From the NCBI GenBank assembly GCA_020026395.1, contig JAHHQM010000007.1:1-64000 (forward strand): a stretch of 64,000 nucleotides of DNA. The letters run 5' to 3'. Below the pieces are notes generated by a model. That model was not told the DNA's origin. It saw nothing but the letters and a program-made list of their open reading frames with translations, and made no database searches. A program made the position numbers and the translations under genes. This document shows positions 32,486-41,123 of this stretch, in pieces. Numbering within the stretch: position 1 is the first letter of the stretch; every line of letters begins with the position of its first letter. Source of the stretch: Alistipes sp. (GTDB taxonomy: Bacteria; Bacteroidota; Bacteroidia; Bacteroidales; Rikenellaceae).

Positions 32486-33067
32486 ATGAGAAAGTCGATT
32501 TTAATTGTTTTGGGAGTGGTGGTCATTGTGGCCATCTATTGTTTCTCGTCGTACAACAAGTTTGTCAATCAGGAGGAGATCGTCAAATCGTCCTGGGCGA
32601 ATGTCGAGACGCAGTATCAGCGCCGTGCGGATCTGATTCCCAATCTGGTCAATACGGTCAAGGGTTATGCCGCACACGAGAGCAAGACGCTCAACGACGT
32701 GGTAGAGGCTCGTTCGAAGGCTACGTCGGTGAACCTGTCGCTCGATGAACTGACGCCCGAAAAGATGGCCGAATTCCAACAGGCACAGGCTCGGGTCGGT
32801 TCGGCACTGGGTCGTCTGATCGCCATTTCGGAGAATTATCCCGATCTGAAGGCGGCCGACAACTTCCGCGATTTGCAGGTGCAGTTGGAGGGTACGGAAA
32901 ACCGCATCGGCAAGGCGCGTAAAGACTTTAACGAGGCAGCCCAGGGCTATAACGTGGCCATCCGCCGCTTCCCCGCAAACCTGATTGCCGGAATGTTCGG
33001 TTTTGAGCAGAAGCCTTACTTTGAGGCCGACGAGGAGAGCAAAGCAGCCCCCAAGGTAGAGTTCTAA
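32486..33067 (+). CDS. lemA: LemA family protein
   Basis: A 193-aa LemA-type protein: N-terminal membrane segment (about 4-21) and the family core EEIVKSSWANVETQYQRRADLIPNLVNTVKGYAAHESKTLNDVVEARSKA, followed by a long helical part (RVGSALGRLIAISENYPDLKAADNFRDLQVQLEGTENRIGKARKDFNEAAQGYN) and FPANLIAGMFGF. Length and motifs are standard. LemA function is unknown in most bacteria. It forms a two-gene operon with the TPM protein gene and is closed by a terminator. Confidence 0.95.
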   Translation: MRKSILIVLGVVVIVAIYCFSSYNKFVNQEEIVKSSWANVETQYQRRADLIPNLVNTVKGYAAHESKTLNDVVEARSKATSVNLSLDELTPEKMAEFQQAQARVGSALGRLIAISENYPDLKAADNFRDLQVQLEGTENRIGKARKDFNEAAQGYNVAIRRFPANLIAGMFGFEQKPYFEADEESKAAPKVEF

Positions 33068-33100
33068 ATTAAGGGAAAGTTTCCCCGATAACATATCGAA

Positions 33101-33131
33101 AAGAGAAGTTCCTGGAAAACTTCTCTTTTTT
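33101..33131 (+). terminator. Intrinsic terminator of the TPM-lemA operon
   Basis: AAGAGAAGTT (33101-33110) pairs with AACTTCTCTT (33118-33127), followed by a T-run. Confidence 0.88.
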
Positions 33132-33167
33132 CGTGTGGGGATACGAATCTGAAAAAATAAGTTTTCT

Positions 33168-34121
33168 ATGTCCTCGGAAAAATCGCAGGGTTATTTGTTG
33201 GGTGCCATTGCTGCCATGAGTTACGGTCTTAATCCGTTGTTCACGCTTCCGCTCTATAAAATGGGGGTGGGAACGGATGCGGTGTTGCTGTTTCGCTACC
33301 TGTCGGGATTGGTGCTTTTGGGCGGTTATGCGTTACTGCGGAAGCGCAGCCTTCGGATCAGCCTCAAGAACGCCAAATTGGTCAGTACGCTGGGACTGCT
33401 GATGGCGCTTTCGTCACTGTTCCTGTTTGAGAGTTATCGCTATATGGATGCGGGCGTGGCCTCGACCATCCTGTTTGTTTATCCTGTGCTGGTGGCGCTG
33501 ATTATGGGCGTGATCTTCCACGAACGGATCTCGTGGATCACGATCTTTTCGATCGTCACGGCCTTTTCGGGTGTTGCTCTGCTGTGTAAGGGCGAAAACG
33601 GCGTGCCGCTCGATTGGTGGGGCGTGACGCTGGTTTTCCTGTCGTCGGCAAGCTATGCGGTCTATATCGTCGGGGTGAACCGTTCGTCGCTCGGGCGGAT
33701 GGATACCGAGACGCTGACTTTCTATGTGCTGTGTATGGGCTTGTTGCTCTTTGTGGTGCGCCTTGCCGTAAACGGCACGTGGCAGATGGTGCCGTCGAAT
33801 CTTTTGGCGTGGGCGTGTGCCCTGGCCTTGGGTCTGTTTCCGACGGTTATCTCGCTGATTGCCATGGCGGGAGCGATCCGACGAATCGGTTCGACGCAGA
33901 CCGCCATCCTCGGTGCGCTGGAACCCGTCACGGCACTGTTTTTCGGCGTGATGGTCTTCGGCGAGGAGTTCACGATGCGTATCTTTATTGGCGTGGTGAT
34001 GATCCTTGTGGCAGTCACCTGCATCATTTCGGGCGATTCGCTCGCCTTCCAGATCATGCGTTTTGCACAACACGGACGCATCCCGTCACTGCCGCGCCTG
34101 TGGCGTCGGCACAAGCTCTGA
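33168..34121 (+). CDS. EamA/DMT-family transporter
   Basis: A 317-aa inner-membrane protein with about ten hydrophobic segments in two homologous EamA halves (about 8-140 and 150-290). Typical motifs are GAIAAMSYGLNPLFTLPLYK in the first half, FVYPVLVALIMGVIFHERISWITIFSIVTAFSGVALL at its end and TQTAILGALEPVTALFFGVMVFGEEFTMRIFIGVVMILVAV at the end of the second. Exporters of this family move amino acids, nucleosides or metabolites; the substrate cannot be predicted. No clear promoter precedes it; partial read-through past the lemA terminator is possible. Confidence 0.9.
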   Translation: MSSEKSQGYLLGAIAAMSYGLNPLFTLPLYKMGVGTDAVLLFRYLSGLVLLGGYALLRKRSLRISLKNAKLVSTLGLLMALSSLFLFESYRYMDAGVASTILFVYPVLVALIMGVIFHERISWITIFSIVTAFSGVALLCKGENGVPLDWWGVTLVFLSSASYAVYIVGVNRSSLGRMDTETLTFYVLCMGLLLFVVRLAVNGTWQMVPSNLLAWACALALGLFPTVISLIAMAGAIRRIGSTQTAILGALEPVTALFFGVMVFGEEFTMRIFIGVVMILVAVTCIISGDSLAFQIMRFAQHGRIPSLPRLWRRHKL

Positions 34122-34144
34122 TCGGCGGGGTTTTCGTTTGTCGG

Positions 34145-34169
34145 GGGAGGTCGCTTGCGACCTCCCTTT
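34145..34169 (+). terminator. Hairpin after the EamA transporter gene, probable terminator
   Basis: GGGAGGTCGC pairs perfectly with GCGACCTCCC around TT, followed by only TTT. A strong stem with a weak T-run, so terminator function is likely but not certain. Confidence 0.6.
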
Positions 34170-34256
34170 GTCATTGGTGTTGAGCGGAAAAACGGGTATC
34201 GCAAAAATGTTCATAAAAGGTGGTGCGTTGGGGTAGGAAAGCCGGAAAAATAGTGT

Positions 34257-34264
34257 TATATTTG
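34257..34264 (+). promoter_or_regulatory. -7 element of the plsC-parE-parC-aroK-murI operon
   Basis: TATATTTG, exact TAnnTTTG, followed by GCA. The TTG at 34269 is too close to serve as the start codon. Confidence 0.6.
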
Positions 34265-34301
34265 CAAGTTGAAATACATTCACCCCAAAATCACCCTACC
34301 T

Positions 34302-35030
34302 ATGTTTAGCGCGATTTACTATCCCTTCTGCGTGGTGCTGTGCCTGACGGTCATGATCCTCTCGGCCATAGCCCTTGTCGTTTGTTACCCGTTTGATCCG
34401 GGACGACGTGTCGTACATGAACTTTCGCGCGTGATGACCCGCATCTTTTTCTTCCTGCCGCCCATGTGGCGACACCGCGTCATCGGCCGTGAAAATGTCG
34501 ATCCGAAAAAGAAATACATCATTGTCCTGAACCATAGCGCAATGATCGATATCCCGTCGCTTTACCTGATTCCGCTCAATTTCCGCTGGGTCTCGAAGCG
34601 CGAGGTCTTCAAGATCCCGTTCTTCGGTCAGTTCTTGCTGCTGCACGGCGATATTCCGATTGACCGTGGTCACGGATCGGAGGCGCTGGAGCAGATGATC
34701 ACCAAGGGGCGTCACTGGACGAATCTGGGCGTGTCGGTTGCGGTGTTCCCCGAGGGTACGCGCTCGAAAGACGGCGAAATCCACCGCTTCAAGACCGGTG
34801 CGTTTGTCCTGGCCAAGGAGTGTGACGTGGAGATCCTTCCCGTGGTGCTGGACGGTACCTCGTCGCTGATCGGCAAAAACCGCCTGTTCCGATGGCGCAA
34901 TACGATCACCGTGCGAGTGCTTCCTTCGGTAAGCCACGAGGATGTGCGCCGCATGGAGGTGCACGAACTGATGGATCAGACTCGTGAGCGCATGTGTGAG
35001 GCATTAAAGCAAATTCGTGAGAACAAATAG
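34302..35030 (+). CDS. plsC: 1-acyl-sn-glycerol-3-phosphate acyltransferase (PlsC-like)
   Basis: Transfers the second acyl chain to lysophosphatidate in phospholipid synthesis at the inner membrane. The 242-aa protein has an N-terminal membrane segment (MFSAIYYPFCVVLCLTVMILSAIALVV), the acyltransferase motif NHSAMID (catalytic His and Asp), RWVSKREVFKIPFFG, GDIPIDRG and the substrate motif FPEGTRS. I chose ATG 34302 because the -7 element at 34257 leaves no room for the earlier TTG. First gene of a tight five-gene run; parE starts 3 nt after its stop. Confidence 0.93.
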   Translation: MFSAIYYPFCVVLCLTVMILSAIALVVCYPFDPGRRVVHELSRVMTRIFFFLPPMWRHRVIGRENVDPKKKYIIVLNHSAMIDIPSLYLIPLNFRWVSKREVFKIPFFGQFLLLHGDIPIDRGHGSEALEQMITKGRHWTNLGVSVAVFPEGTRSKDGEIHRFKTGAFVLAKECDVEILPVVLDGTSSLIGKNRLFRWRNTITVRVLPSVSHEDVRRMEVHELMDQTRERMCEALKQIRENK

Positions 35031-35033
35031 GAT

Positions 35034-36902
35034 ATGGCAGATTTACAAAATACGAACAAAAGCAATTACGGCGACGACGCCATCGTGACCCTCTCACCCC
35101 GAGAGCATATCCGTCTCAGACCGGGTATGTACATCGGTAAGCTGGGCGACGGAACGCAGAGCGATGACGGCGTCTATGTCCTGATCAAGGAGGTGGTCGA
35201 TAACTCGGTCGATGAGTACATCATGGGTTTCGGTCACCGCATTGACATCACGATCGAAGACAATGTGGTCTCGGTGCGTGACTACGGCCGCGGTATTCCG
35301 TTGCAGTCGTTGTCGGCCGCCGTCAGCCGCATGAATACGGGGGCCAAGTACGAGGGTACGGCATTCCGCAAGACGGTCGGTCTGAACGGTGTGGGTGTCA
35401 AGGCCGTCAATATGCTTTCGAGTGAATTTACGGCACGTTCGGTGCGTGGCGGTCAGGCACACACGGTCACCTTCCGACAGGGTTTGGAAGAGGGCGATGT
35501 GTGGGAGGAGAACGTCAGCGAAAAGGACGGTACCTTCATCTCGTTCCGCGTCGATGAGGAGATTTTCGGCAAGTACAGCTACAATTTGGAATATGTCGAA
35601 CAGATGGTGCGCAACTACACCTATCTGAACCTCGGTCTTGTGTTCAATTTCAACGGACAGGAGTATGTGTCGAAAAACGGATTGCTGGATCTGCTCAACG
35701 AAAATATCTCCGAGGAGCCGCTCTATCCGCCCATCCACCTTTCGGGCGAGGATATCGAGGTGGCCATCACCCACGGATCGGGCTACGGCGAGGATTATTT
35801 CTCGTTCGTGAACGGTCAGTATACCTCGCAGGGCGGTACGCATCAGGCGGCTTTCCGCGAATTTTTGGCCAAGACCATCAAGGAGTTTTACCATAAGGAC
35901 TACGACCCGTCGGATGTGCGTACGTCGATCATCGCCGCCATTTCGGTGAAGGTGGCCGACCCGATCTTCGAGTCGCAGACCAAGATCAAACTGGGATCGA
36001 AGGAGGTCGAGCCGGGCATTTCGATGCGTACGTTTGTCGGCGATTTCCTCACGAAACAGTTGGACGATTACCTCCATAAACATCCCGAAACGGCGCAGAT
36101 CCTCCAAAAGAAGATCGTCGAGAACGAGAAGGAGCGCAAGGCCATCTCGGGTGTCCAGAAGAAAGCCCGCGAAACCGCCAAGAAGGTTTCGCTCAACAAT
36201 AAAAAGCTGAGGGACTGCAAGATCCACCGTACGGATCGCAACGAATTGGCCGATCAGTCGATGATTTTCATCACGGAGGGTAATTCGGCATCGGGTTCGA
36301 TCACCAAGAGCCGCGATGTGAAGACGCAGGCCGTGTTCTCGTTGCGCGGTAAACCGCTGAACTGCTACGGACTAACGAAGAAGGTCGTCTACGAAAATGA
36401 GGAGTTCAACCTCCTGCAGGCTGCACTCAACATCGAGGAGGATATCGAGAATCTGCGTTACGAGAAGGTCGTCATCGCAACCGATGCCGATGTGGACGGT
36501 ATGCACATCCGCCTGTTGATCACCACCTTCTTCCTGCAATTCTTCCCCGACGTGATTCGTCAGGGGCATCTGTTCATCCTGCAAACGCCCCTGTTCCGTG
36601 TGCGCAACAAGAAGATCACGCGTTACTGCTATTCGGAGGAGGAGCGTCTGAAGGCACTTCAGGAGTGCGGCAAGTCGGCCGAGATCACGCGATTCAAAGG
36701 TTTGGGTGAGATTTCGCCCGACGAGTTCCGCGAATTTATCGGCGAGGGGATGCGTCTGGACAAGGTACGCATCACGAAGGATGCCCCGATTCACGACCTG
36801 CTGGAGTTCTATATGGGCAAGAACTCGTTTGAGCGTCAGGAATTTATCATCGACAATCTGCGCGTCGAGGAGGATATCGAGCGCGATGTAGCCCTTAGTT
36901 AG
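35034..36902 (+). CDS. parE: DNA topoisomerase IV subunit B
   Basis: ATPase subunit of the type IIA topoisomerase that unlinks daughter chromosomes. The 622-aa protein has the GHKL ATP site (VLIKEVVDNSVDE, DYGRGIPL, GLNGVGVKAVNMLS), the transducer domain and the TOPRIM parts (IFITEGNSASGS, LRGKPLNCYGL and KVVIATDADVDGMHIRLLITTFFLQFF). It is shorter than GyrB and lacks the GyrB insert. It is followed by its partner parC after 12 nt. A gyrB is not in the window, but a gyrA is at 45.8 kb, supporting assignment of this pair as topo IV. Confidence 0.94.
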   Translation: MADLQNTNKSNYGDDAIVTLSPREHIRLRPGMYIGKLGDGTQSDDGVYVLIKEVVDNSVDEYIMGFGHRIDITIEDNVVSVRDYGRGIPLQSLSAAVSRMNTGAKYEGTAFRKTVGLNGVGVKAVNMLSSEFTARSVRGGQAHTVTFRQGLEEGDVWEENVSEKDGTFISFRVDEEIFGKYSYNLEYVEQMVRNYTYLNLGLVFNFNGQEYVSKNGLLDLLNENISEEPLYPPIHLSGEDIEVAITHGSGYGEDYFSFVNGQYTSQGGTHQAAFREFLAKTIKEFYHKDYDPSDVRTSIIAAISVKVADPIFESQTKIKLGSKEVEPGISMRTFVGDFLTKQLDDYLHKHPETAQILQKKIVENEKERKAISGVQKKARETAKKVSLNNKKLRDCKIHRTDRNELADQSMIFITEGNSASGSITKSRDVKTQAVFSLRGKPLNCYGLTKKVVYENEEFNLLQAALNIEEDIENLRYEKVVIATDADVDGMHIRLLITTFFLQFFPDVIRQGHLFILQTPLFRVRNKKITRYCYSEEERLKALQECGKSAEITRFKGLGEISPDEFREFIGEGMRLDKVRITKDAPIHDLLEFYMGKNSFERQEFIIDNLRVEEDIERDVALS

Positions 36903-36914
36903 CCTAAAAGTGTT

Positions 36915-39698
36915 ATGACGGACAAAGAAACAAATATCGAACAAAATACCGAACCGACCCCGGAAAATGCGCCCGAGGCAAAACCGATGGGTAAACGCGA
37001 TCGGTTTGATCGTCTGATGCAGGACGAGAGCGGCGTGACGAAACTGTCGGGCATGTATAAGAACTGGTTCCTGGATTACGCCTCGTATGTGATCCTGGAG
37101 CGTGCCGTACCCCATATCAGCGACGGTCTGAAACCCGTGCAGCGACGTATTCTGCACGCCATGCGCACGGTCGATGACGGTCGTTACAACAAGGTGGCCA
37201 ACATCGTGGGTCAGACCATGCAGTACCACCCCCACGGCGATATGTCGATCAAGGATGCGCTGGTGCAGCTGGGTCAGAAAGACCTCTTGATCGATTGCCA
37301 GGGTAACTGGGGTAACGTATTGACGGGTGATGAGGCGGCTGCGGGTCGTTACATCGAGGCGCGACTGTCGAAATTTGCCCTCGATGTGGTGTTCAACCCC
37401 AAAACGACCGAGTGGATGAAATCCTACGACGGCCGTAACGACGAACCCGTGACCCTGCCGATCAAGTTTCCGCTGCTGTTGGCACAGGGTTCGGACGGTA
37501 TTGCCGTGGGGCTTGCATCGAAGATCCTGCCGCACAACTTCAACGAGTTGATCGATGCGTCGATTGCCCATTTGGAGGGACGCGACTTCGAACTCTATCC
37601 CGATTTCCCGACGGGCGGTATGGCCGATGTGAGCCGTTATAACGACGGTCTGCGCGGCGGTACGGTGAAGGTGCGTGCCCGCATCTCGAAGATCGACAAA
37701 CGCACGCTGGCCATCACCGAGATCCCCTATACGACGACCACCGAGTCGATCAAGGATTCGATCATCAAGGCCAACGACAAGGGTAAGATCAAGATCCGCA
37801 AGGTCGATGACAATACGGCCGACAAGGTCGAAATCGTCATTCAGGTGTCGCCCGACGAGTCGTCCGACAAGACGATCGACGCACTCTACGCCTTTACGGA
37901 TTGCGAGGTGTCGATTGCGCCCAACTCGTGCGTCATCTGGGACAAGAAACCCCACTTTGTAGGGGTGAAAGACCTGCTGCGTGCGTCGGCCGGCCATACC
38001 AAGGCGTTGCTCGAACGCGAATTGCAGATCCGTCTGGACGAGTTGAACGGGGCATGGCATGCCGCATCGCTCGAACGAATTTTTATCGAGAACAAATTAT
38101 ACCAGCTGATCGAGGGTAAGAAGACCCGCGAGGAGGCTTACAAGGCGGTGGACGAGGGTTTGGAACCCTTCAAGAAATTGCTGCGCCGCGAGGTTACAAT
38201 GGAGGATGTGCAGCACCTTACGGAACTGAAGTTCATCCGCATCTCGCGTTACGACACGGACAAGGCCGACAACGAACTCCGCCAGATCGAAGACGACATC
38301 CGTCAGACGGAGTACGACCTGGGTCACCTGACCGAATATGCCGTGGCTTACTACCGCCGCATCAAGGAGAAATACGGCAAGGGTCGCGAACGCCGCACGG
38401 AGTTGCGCGAATTTGACGCCATCGAGGCAACGAAGGTGGCCGTGAACAACGCCAAGCTGTATGTCGACCGTGCCGAGGGCTTCTTCGGTATCGGCAAGTC
38501 GATGAAGGATGCCGAGTATGTGGCCGACTGTTCGGATATTGACGATGTGATCCTCTTCACGAAGGACGGCCGTTACGTGATCACGAAGGTGAGCGACAAG
38601 GCCTTCTTCGAGAAGAATATCTATTATATCGGTGTGTTCATGCGTAACGACGAACGCACGATCTACAACGTGTTGTACCGCGACGGCAAGAACGGCCCGA
38701 TCTACATGAAACGCTGTGCCATCAAGGGCATCACGCGCGACAAGGAGTACAACATCACGAAGGGTACGCCCAAGAGCGAGATTCTCTATATGTCGGTGAA
38801 CCCCAACGGCGAGGCCGAGGTGCTGAAGGTCTACTTCAAACCGCGTCCGCGTCTGAAGAAAGTGATCGTCGATCTGGATTTCTCGGATCTTGCGATCAAG
38901 GGACGCCAGTGTCAGGGTAACCTGTTCTCGCGTTACGGTATCCATAAGATTGTCTTCAAGGAGCGCGGTTCTTCGACCCTCTCGGCACAGGATATCTGGT
39001 ACGACGAGGATGTGCACCAGCTCAATACGGACGGTTGCGGCCGCCTGCTGGGTAAATTCAAGGGCGACGACCGACTGATCGTGTGGACGAAACGCTGTCA
39101 GTACTACATCACCAACTTCGAATTGTCGCAGCACTTCCCCGACGACACAATCCGCATCGAACGCTATCGCCCGCAGACGGTTTACAGCATCTGCTACTAC
39201 GACCGCGATCAGCACTATTATTATATGAAACGCTTCACGGCCGAACGTTCGGAGCGCATGCAGGATTTCCTGGATGTGGAGACGACCGATTTCGTGACGA
39301 TGACCGCCGTGAAGGGTGCACAACTCGAAATCACGTTCAAGGGTGCGAACCAGTCGCGTCCGGCCGAGCAGGTCGATGTCGATGAGTTTGTCGGCGTGAA
39401 GAGCCATCGTGCCAAGGGTAAGCGACTGACTACCTACGAGGTGGATACGTTGCGTTTCCTCGAACCCGAAGTGGTCGAGGAGGAAGAGCTCGACGACGCG
39501 GGGTGTGCAACGGATGAACCCGATGACGAGGAGGTAACCCTCGGCGAGGAATTCACCTCGGCGGAGGCTGCCCGAAAACAGACTCCGACGGAGACACCCC
39601 GTCCCGCAGTGAAGGACGACGAGGCGGAGTTTGAGATCGAACGCCCGAAAGGGGACGGCGACAAGCCGATTTCGTCGGAGCAGCTCGATTTGTTTTAA
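36915..39698 (+). CDS. parC: DNA topoisomerase IV subunit A
   Basis: Cleavage and religation subunit of topo IV. The 927-aa protein has the breakage-reunion domain with KPVQRRILHAM, YHPHGDMSIKDALVQ and the catalytic Tyr in AAAGRYIEARL. The C-terminal domain lacks the GyrA box (QRRGGKG type), which fits ParC rather than GyrA. The last 110 residues are an acidic, low-complexity tail (PEVVEEEELDD and similar). In the quinolone-determining region the position of E. coli Ser80 is Met. It follows parE directly and precedes aroK by 13 nt. Confidence 0.93.
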   Translation: MTDKETNIEQNTEPTPENAPEAKPMGKRDRFDRLMQDESGVTKLSGMYKNWFLDYASYVILERAVPHISDGLKPVQRRILHAMRTVDDGRYNKVANIVGQTMQYHPHGDMSIKDALVQLGQKDLLIDCQGNWGNVLTGDEAAAGRYIEARLSKFALDVVFNPKTTEWMKSYDGRNDEPVTLPIKFPLLLAQGSDGIAVGLASKILPHNFNELIDASIAHLEGRDFELYPDFPTGGMADVSRYNDGLRGGTVKVRARISKIDKRTLAITEIPYTTTTESIKDSIIKANDKGKIKIRKVDDNTADKVEIVIQVSPDESSDKTIDALYAFTDCEVSIAPNSCVIWDKKPHFVGVKDLLRASAGHTKALLERELQIRLDELNGAWHAASLERIFIENKLYQLIEGKKTREEAYKAVDEGLEPFKKLLRREVTMEDVQHLTELKFIRISRYDTDKADNELRQIEDDIRQTEYDLGHLTEYAVAYYRRIKEKYGKGRERRTELREFDAIEATKVAVNNAKLYVDRAEGFFGIGKSMKDAEYVADCSDIDDVILFTKDGRYVITKVSDKAFFEKNIYYIGVFMRNDERTIYNVLYRDGKNGPIYMKRCAIKGITRDKEYNITKGTPKSEILYMSVNPNGEAEVLKVYFKPRPRLKKVIVDLDFSDLAIKGRQCQGNLFSRYGIHKIVFKERGSSTLSAQDIWYDEDVHQLNTDGCGRLLGKFKGDDRLIVWTKRCQYYITNFELSQHFPDDTIRIERYRPQTVYSICYYDRDQHYYYMKRFTAERSERMQDFLDVETTDFVTMTAVKGAQLEITFKGANQSRPAEQVDVDEFVGVKSHRAKGKRLTTYEVDTLRFLEPEVVEEEELDDAGCATDEPDDEEVTLGEEFTSAEAARKQTPTETPRPAVKDDEAEFEIERPKGDGDKPISSEQLDLF

Positions 39699-39711
39699 CA
39701 AAGATTAAGGA

Positions 39712-40269
39712 ATGAGACCTCTTTTTTTGATCGGATATATGGGGTGCGGCAAGAGTACGCTGGGGCGTAAGATTGCCCGCCGTCTGCATTGGGATTTCGT
39801 GGATACGGACCACGAGGTTGAGGAGCGCGAGGGGGCATCGACCGCCGATATTTTCCATTACGAGGGGGAGGAACACTTCCGCGAGATGGAACGTGGCGTG
39901 CTGGATCGCCTTTCGATGCAGGAGCGTCCGATGGTCATCTCGACGGGAGGCGGACTTCCCACGTGGCGCGATAATATGGACGAGATGAACCGTAAGGGGG
40001 TAACCCTCTACCTGAAACGCTCGCCCGAGCAGATAGCCCGCCGCATGTCGCCCTACGGACGGCAGAAACGTCCGCGCCTGAGAGGCCTTTCGGATGAGGA
40101 GCTGGTCGTGTTCATGCGCAAGGATATGGCCGAACGCGAGAATTTCTATCGCCTGGCACAACTCACCGTGACGTGCGATTCCTATTCGGATTTTGATCTG
40201 ATCAACCATATTGTCGATTTGCTGGCTCCTTATTTGCAACCCGCAGAAAACGATTCTGAAAAAGCATGA
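39712..40269 (+). CDS. aroK: Shikimate kinase
   Basis: Phosphorylates shikimate in aromatic amino acid synthesis. The 185-aa protein has the P-loop GYMGCGKST (8-16), the shikimate-binding FVDTDHEVEEREGASTADIFHYEGEEHFREME and the STGGGLP motif. The lid region carries YGRQKRPRLRG. All expected catalytic residues are visible. It overlaps murI by 4 nt (ATGA), showing translational coupling. Confidence 0.95.
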   Translation: MRPLFLIGYMGCGKSTLGRKIARRLHWDFVDTDHEVEEREGASTADIFHYEGEEHFREMERGVLDRLSMQERPMVISTGGGLPTWRDNMDEMNRKGVTLYLKRSPEQIARRMSPYGRQKRPRLRGLSDEELVVFMRKDMAERENFYRLAQLTVTCDSYSDFDLINHIVDLLAPYLQPAENDSEKA

Positions 40270-41045
40270 CCGATAACCGACCCATAGGCATTTACGATTC
40301 GGGACTGGGCGGACTGACCGTCTGGCGTGAGGTGCGCCGTGCCCTGCCGCGCGAGTCGTTGCTTTATCTGGGGGACGGCAAAAACTGCCCCTACGGATCG
40401 CGCACGAAGGAGGATATCCGCCTTCTGGTCGATGTGGCTGTGGGGCGTCTGGTGGAGAAGGGGTGCAAGATGGTGGTGGTGGCGTGCAATACCGCGACGG
40501 CTGCCGCCATTGATTTCCTGAGGGACAAGTACCGCGAAATTCCCATCGTGGGCATGGAACCCGCCGTGAAACCCGCCTGCCTGAATACCCGTACGGGGGT
40601 GGTGGGCGTGCTGGCTACGGAACGCAGCCTGGACGGGGATTTGTTCTGCCGTACGGCTGCCCGCTACGGAAAGGGCATCGAGGTGATCGCAGCACCCGGA
40701 CGGGGATTTGTCGAACTGGTCGAGAGCGACCGCGAACGAACGCCCGAGGCCGAGGAGTGTGTACGTCGTGCCATGCGCGAGATGCTCGATCGCGGAGCCG
40801 ATCAGATCGTGTTGGGGTGTACGCATTACCCGTTCCTGATGGAGGCGCTCCGTAAAGTGACCGCCGGAAGCGGGGCACGAATCATCGATCCGTCGCCTGC
40901 CGTGGCGCGTCGCGTGGTGTCGCTGTTGAAGAGCGCCGATGCCTTCGCCGACAAGGCGCAGGAACCCTCCTACGAGTTCGATACTTTTGCCGATGAGGCC
41001 TACCGCGAGCGTCTTCGGAAGAAGGCCGAAAAGGCACTGGAATAG
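40266..41045 (+). CDS. murI: Glutamate racemase
   Basis: Makes D-glutamate for peptidoglycan. The 259-aa protein shows IGIYDSGLGGLTVWREV at the start (catalytic acid in DSGLGG), the two catalytic cysteines C74 (VACNTATAAAI) and C186 (LGCTHYPF), and the CPYGSR loop. Intact and of normal length. Last gene of the plsC/parE/parC/aroK/murI run. The 78-nt gap to ftsK has only a degenerate -7 box (TAACTTCG, 41090-41097), so ftsK may be partly cotranscribed. Confidence 0.96.
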   Translation: MTDNRPIGIYDSGLGGLTVWREVRRALPRESLLYLGDGKNCPYGSRTKEDIRLLVDVAVGRLVEKGCKMVVVACNTATAAAIDFLRDKYREIPIVGMEPAVKPACLNTRTGVVGVLATERSLDGDLFCRTAARYGKGIEVIAAPGRGFVELVESDRERTPEAEECVRRAMREMLDRGADQIVLGCTHYPFLMEALRKVTAGSGARIIDPSPAVARRVVSLLKSADAFADKAQEPSYEFDTFADEAYRERLRKKAEKALE

Positions 41046-41123
41046 CCCTCCGAAAAAATCTTCGATTTCCGATTTTCCGAAAAAAATTGTAACTTCGCTT
41101 GATGAATCAAGCGTTTGACTTCC

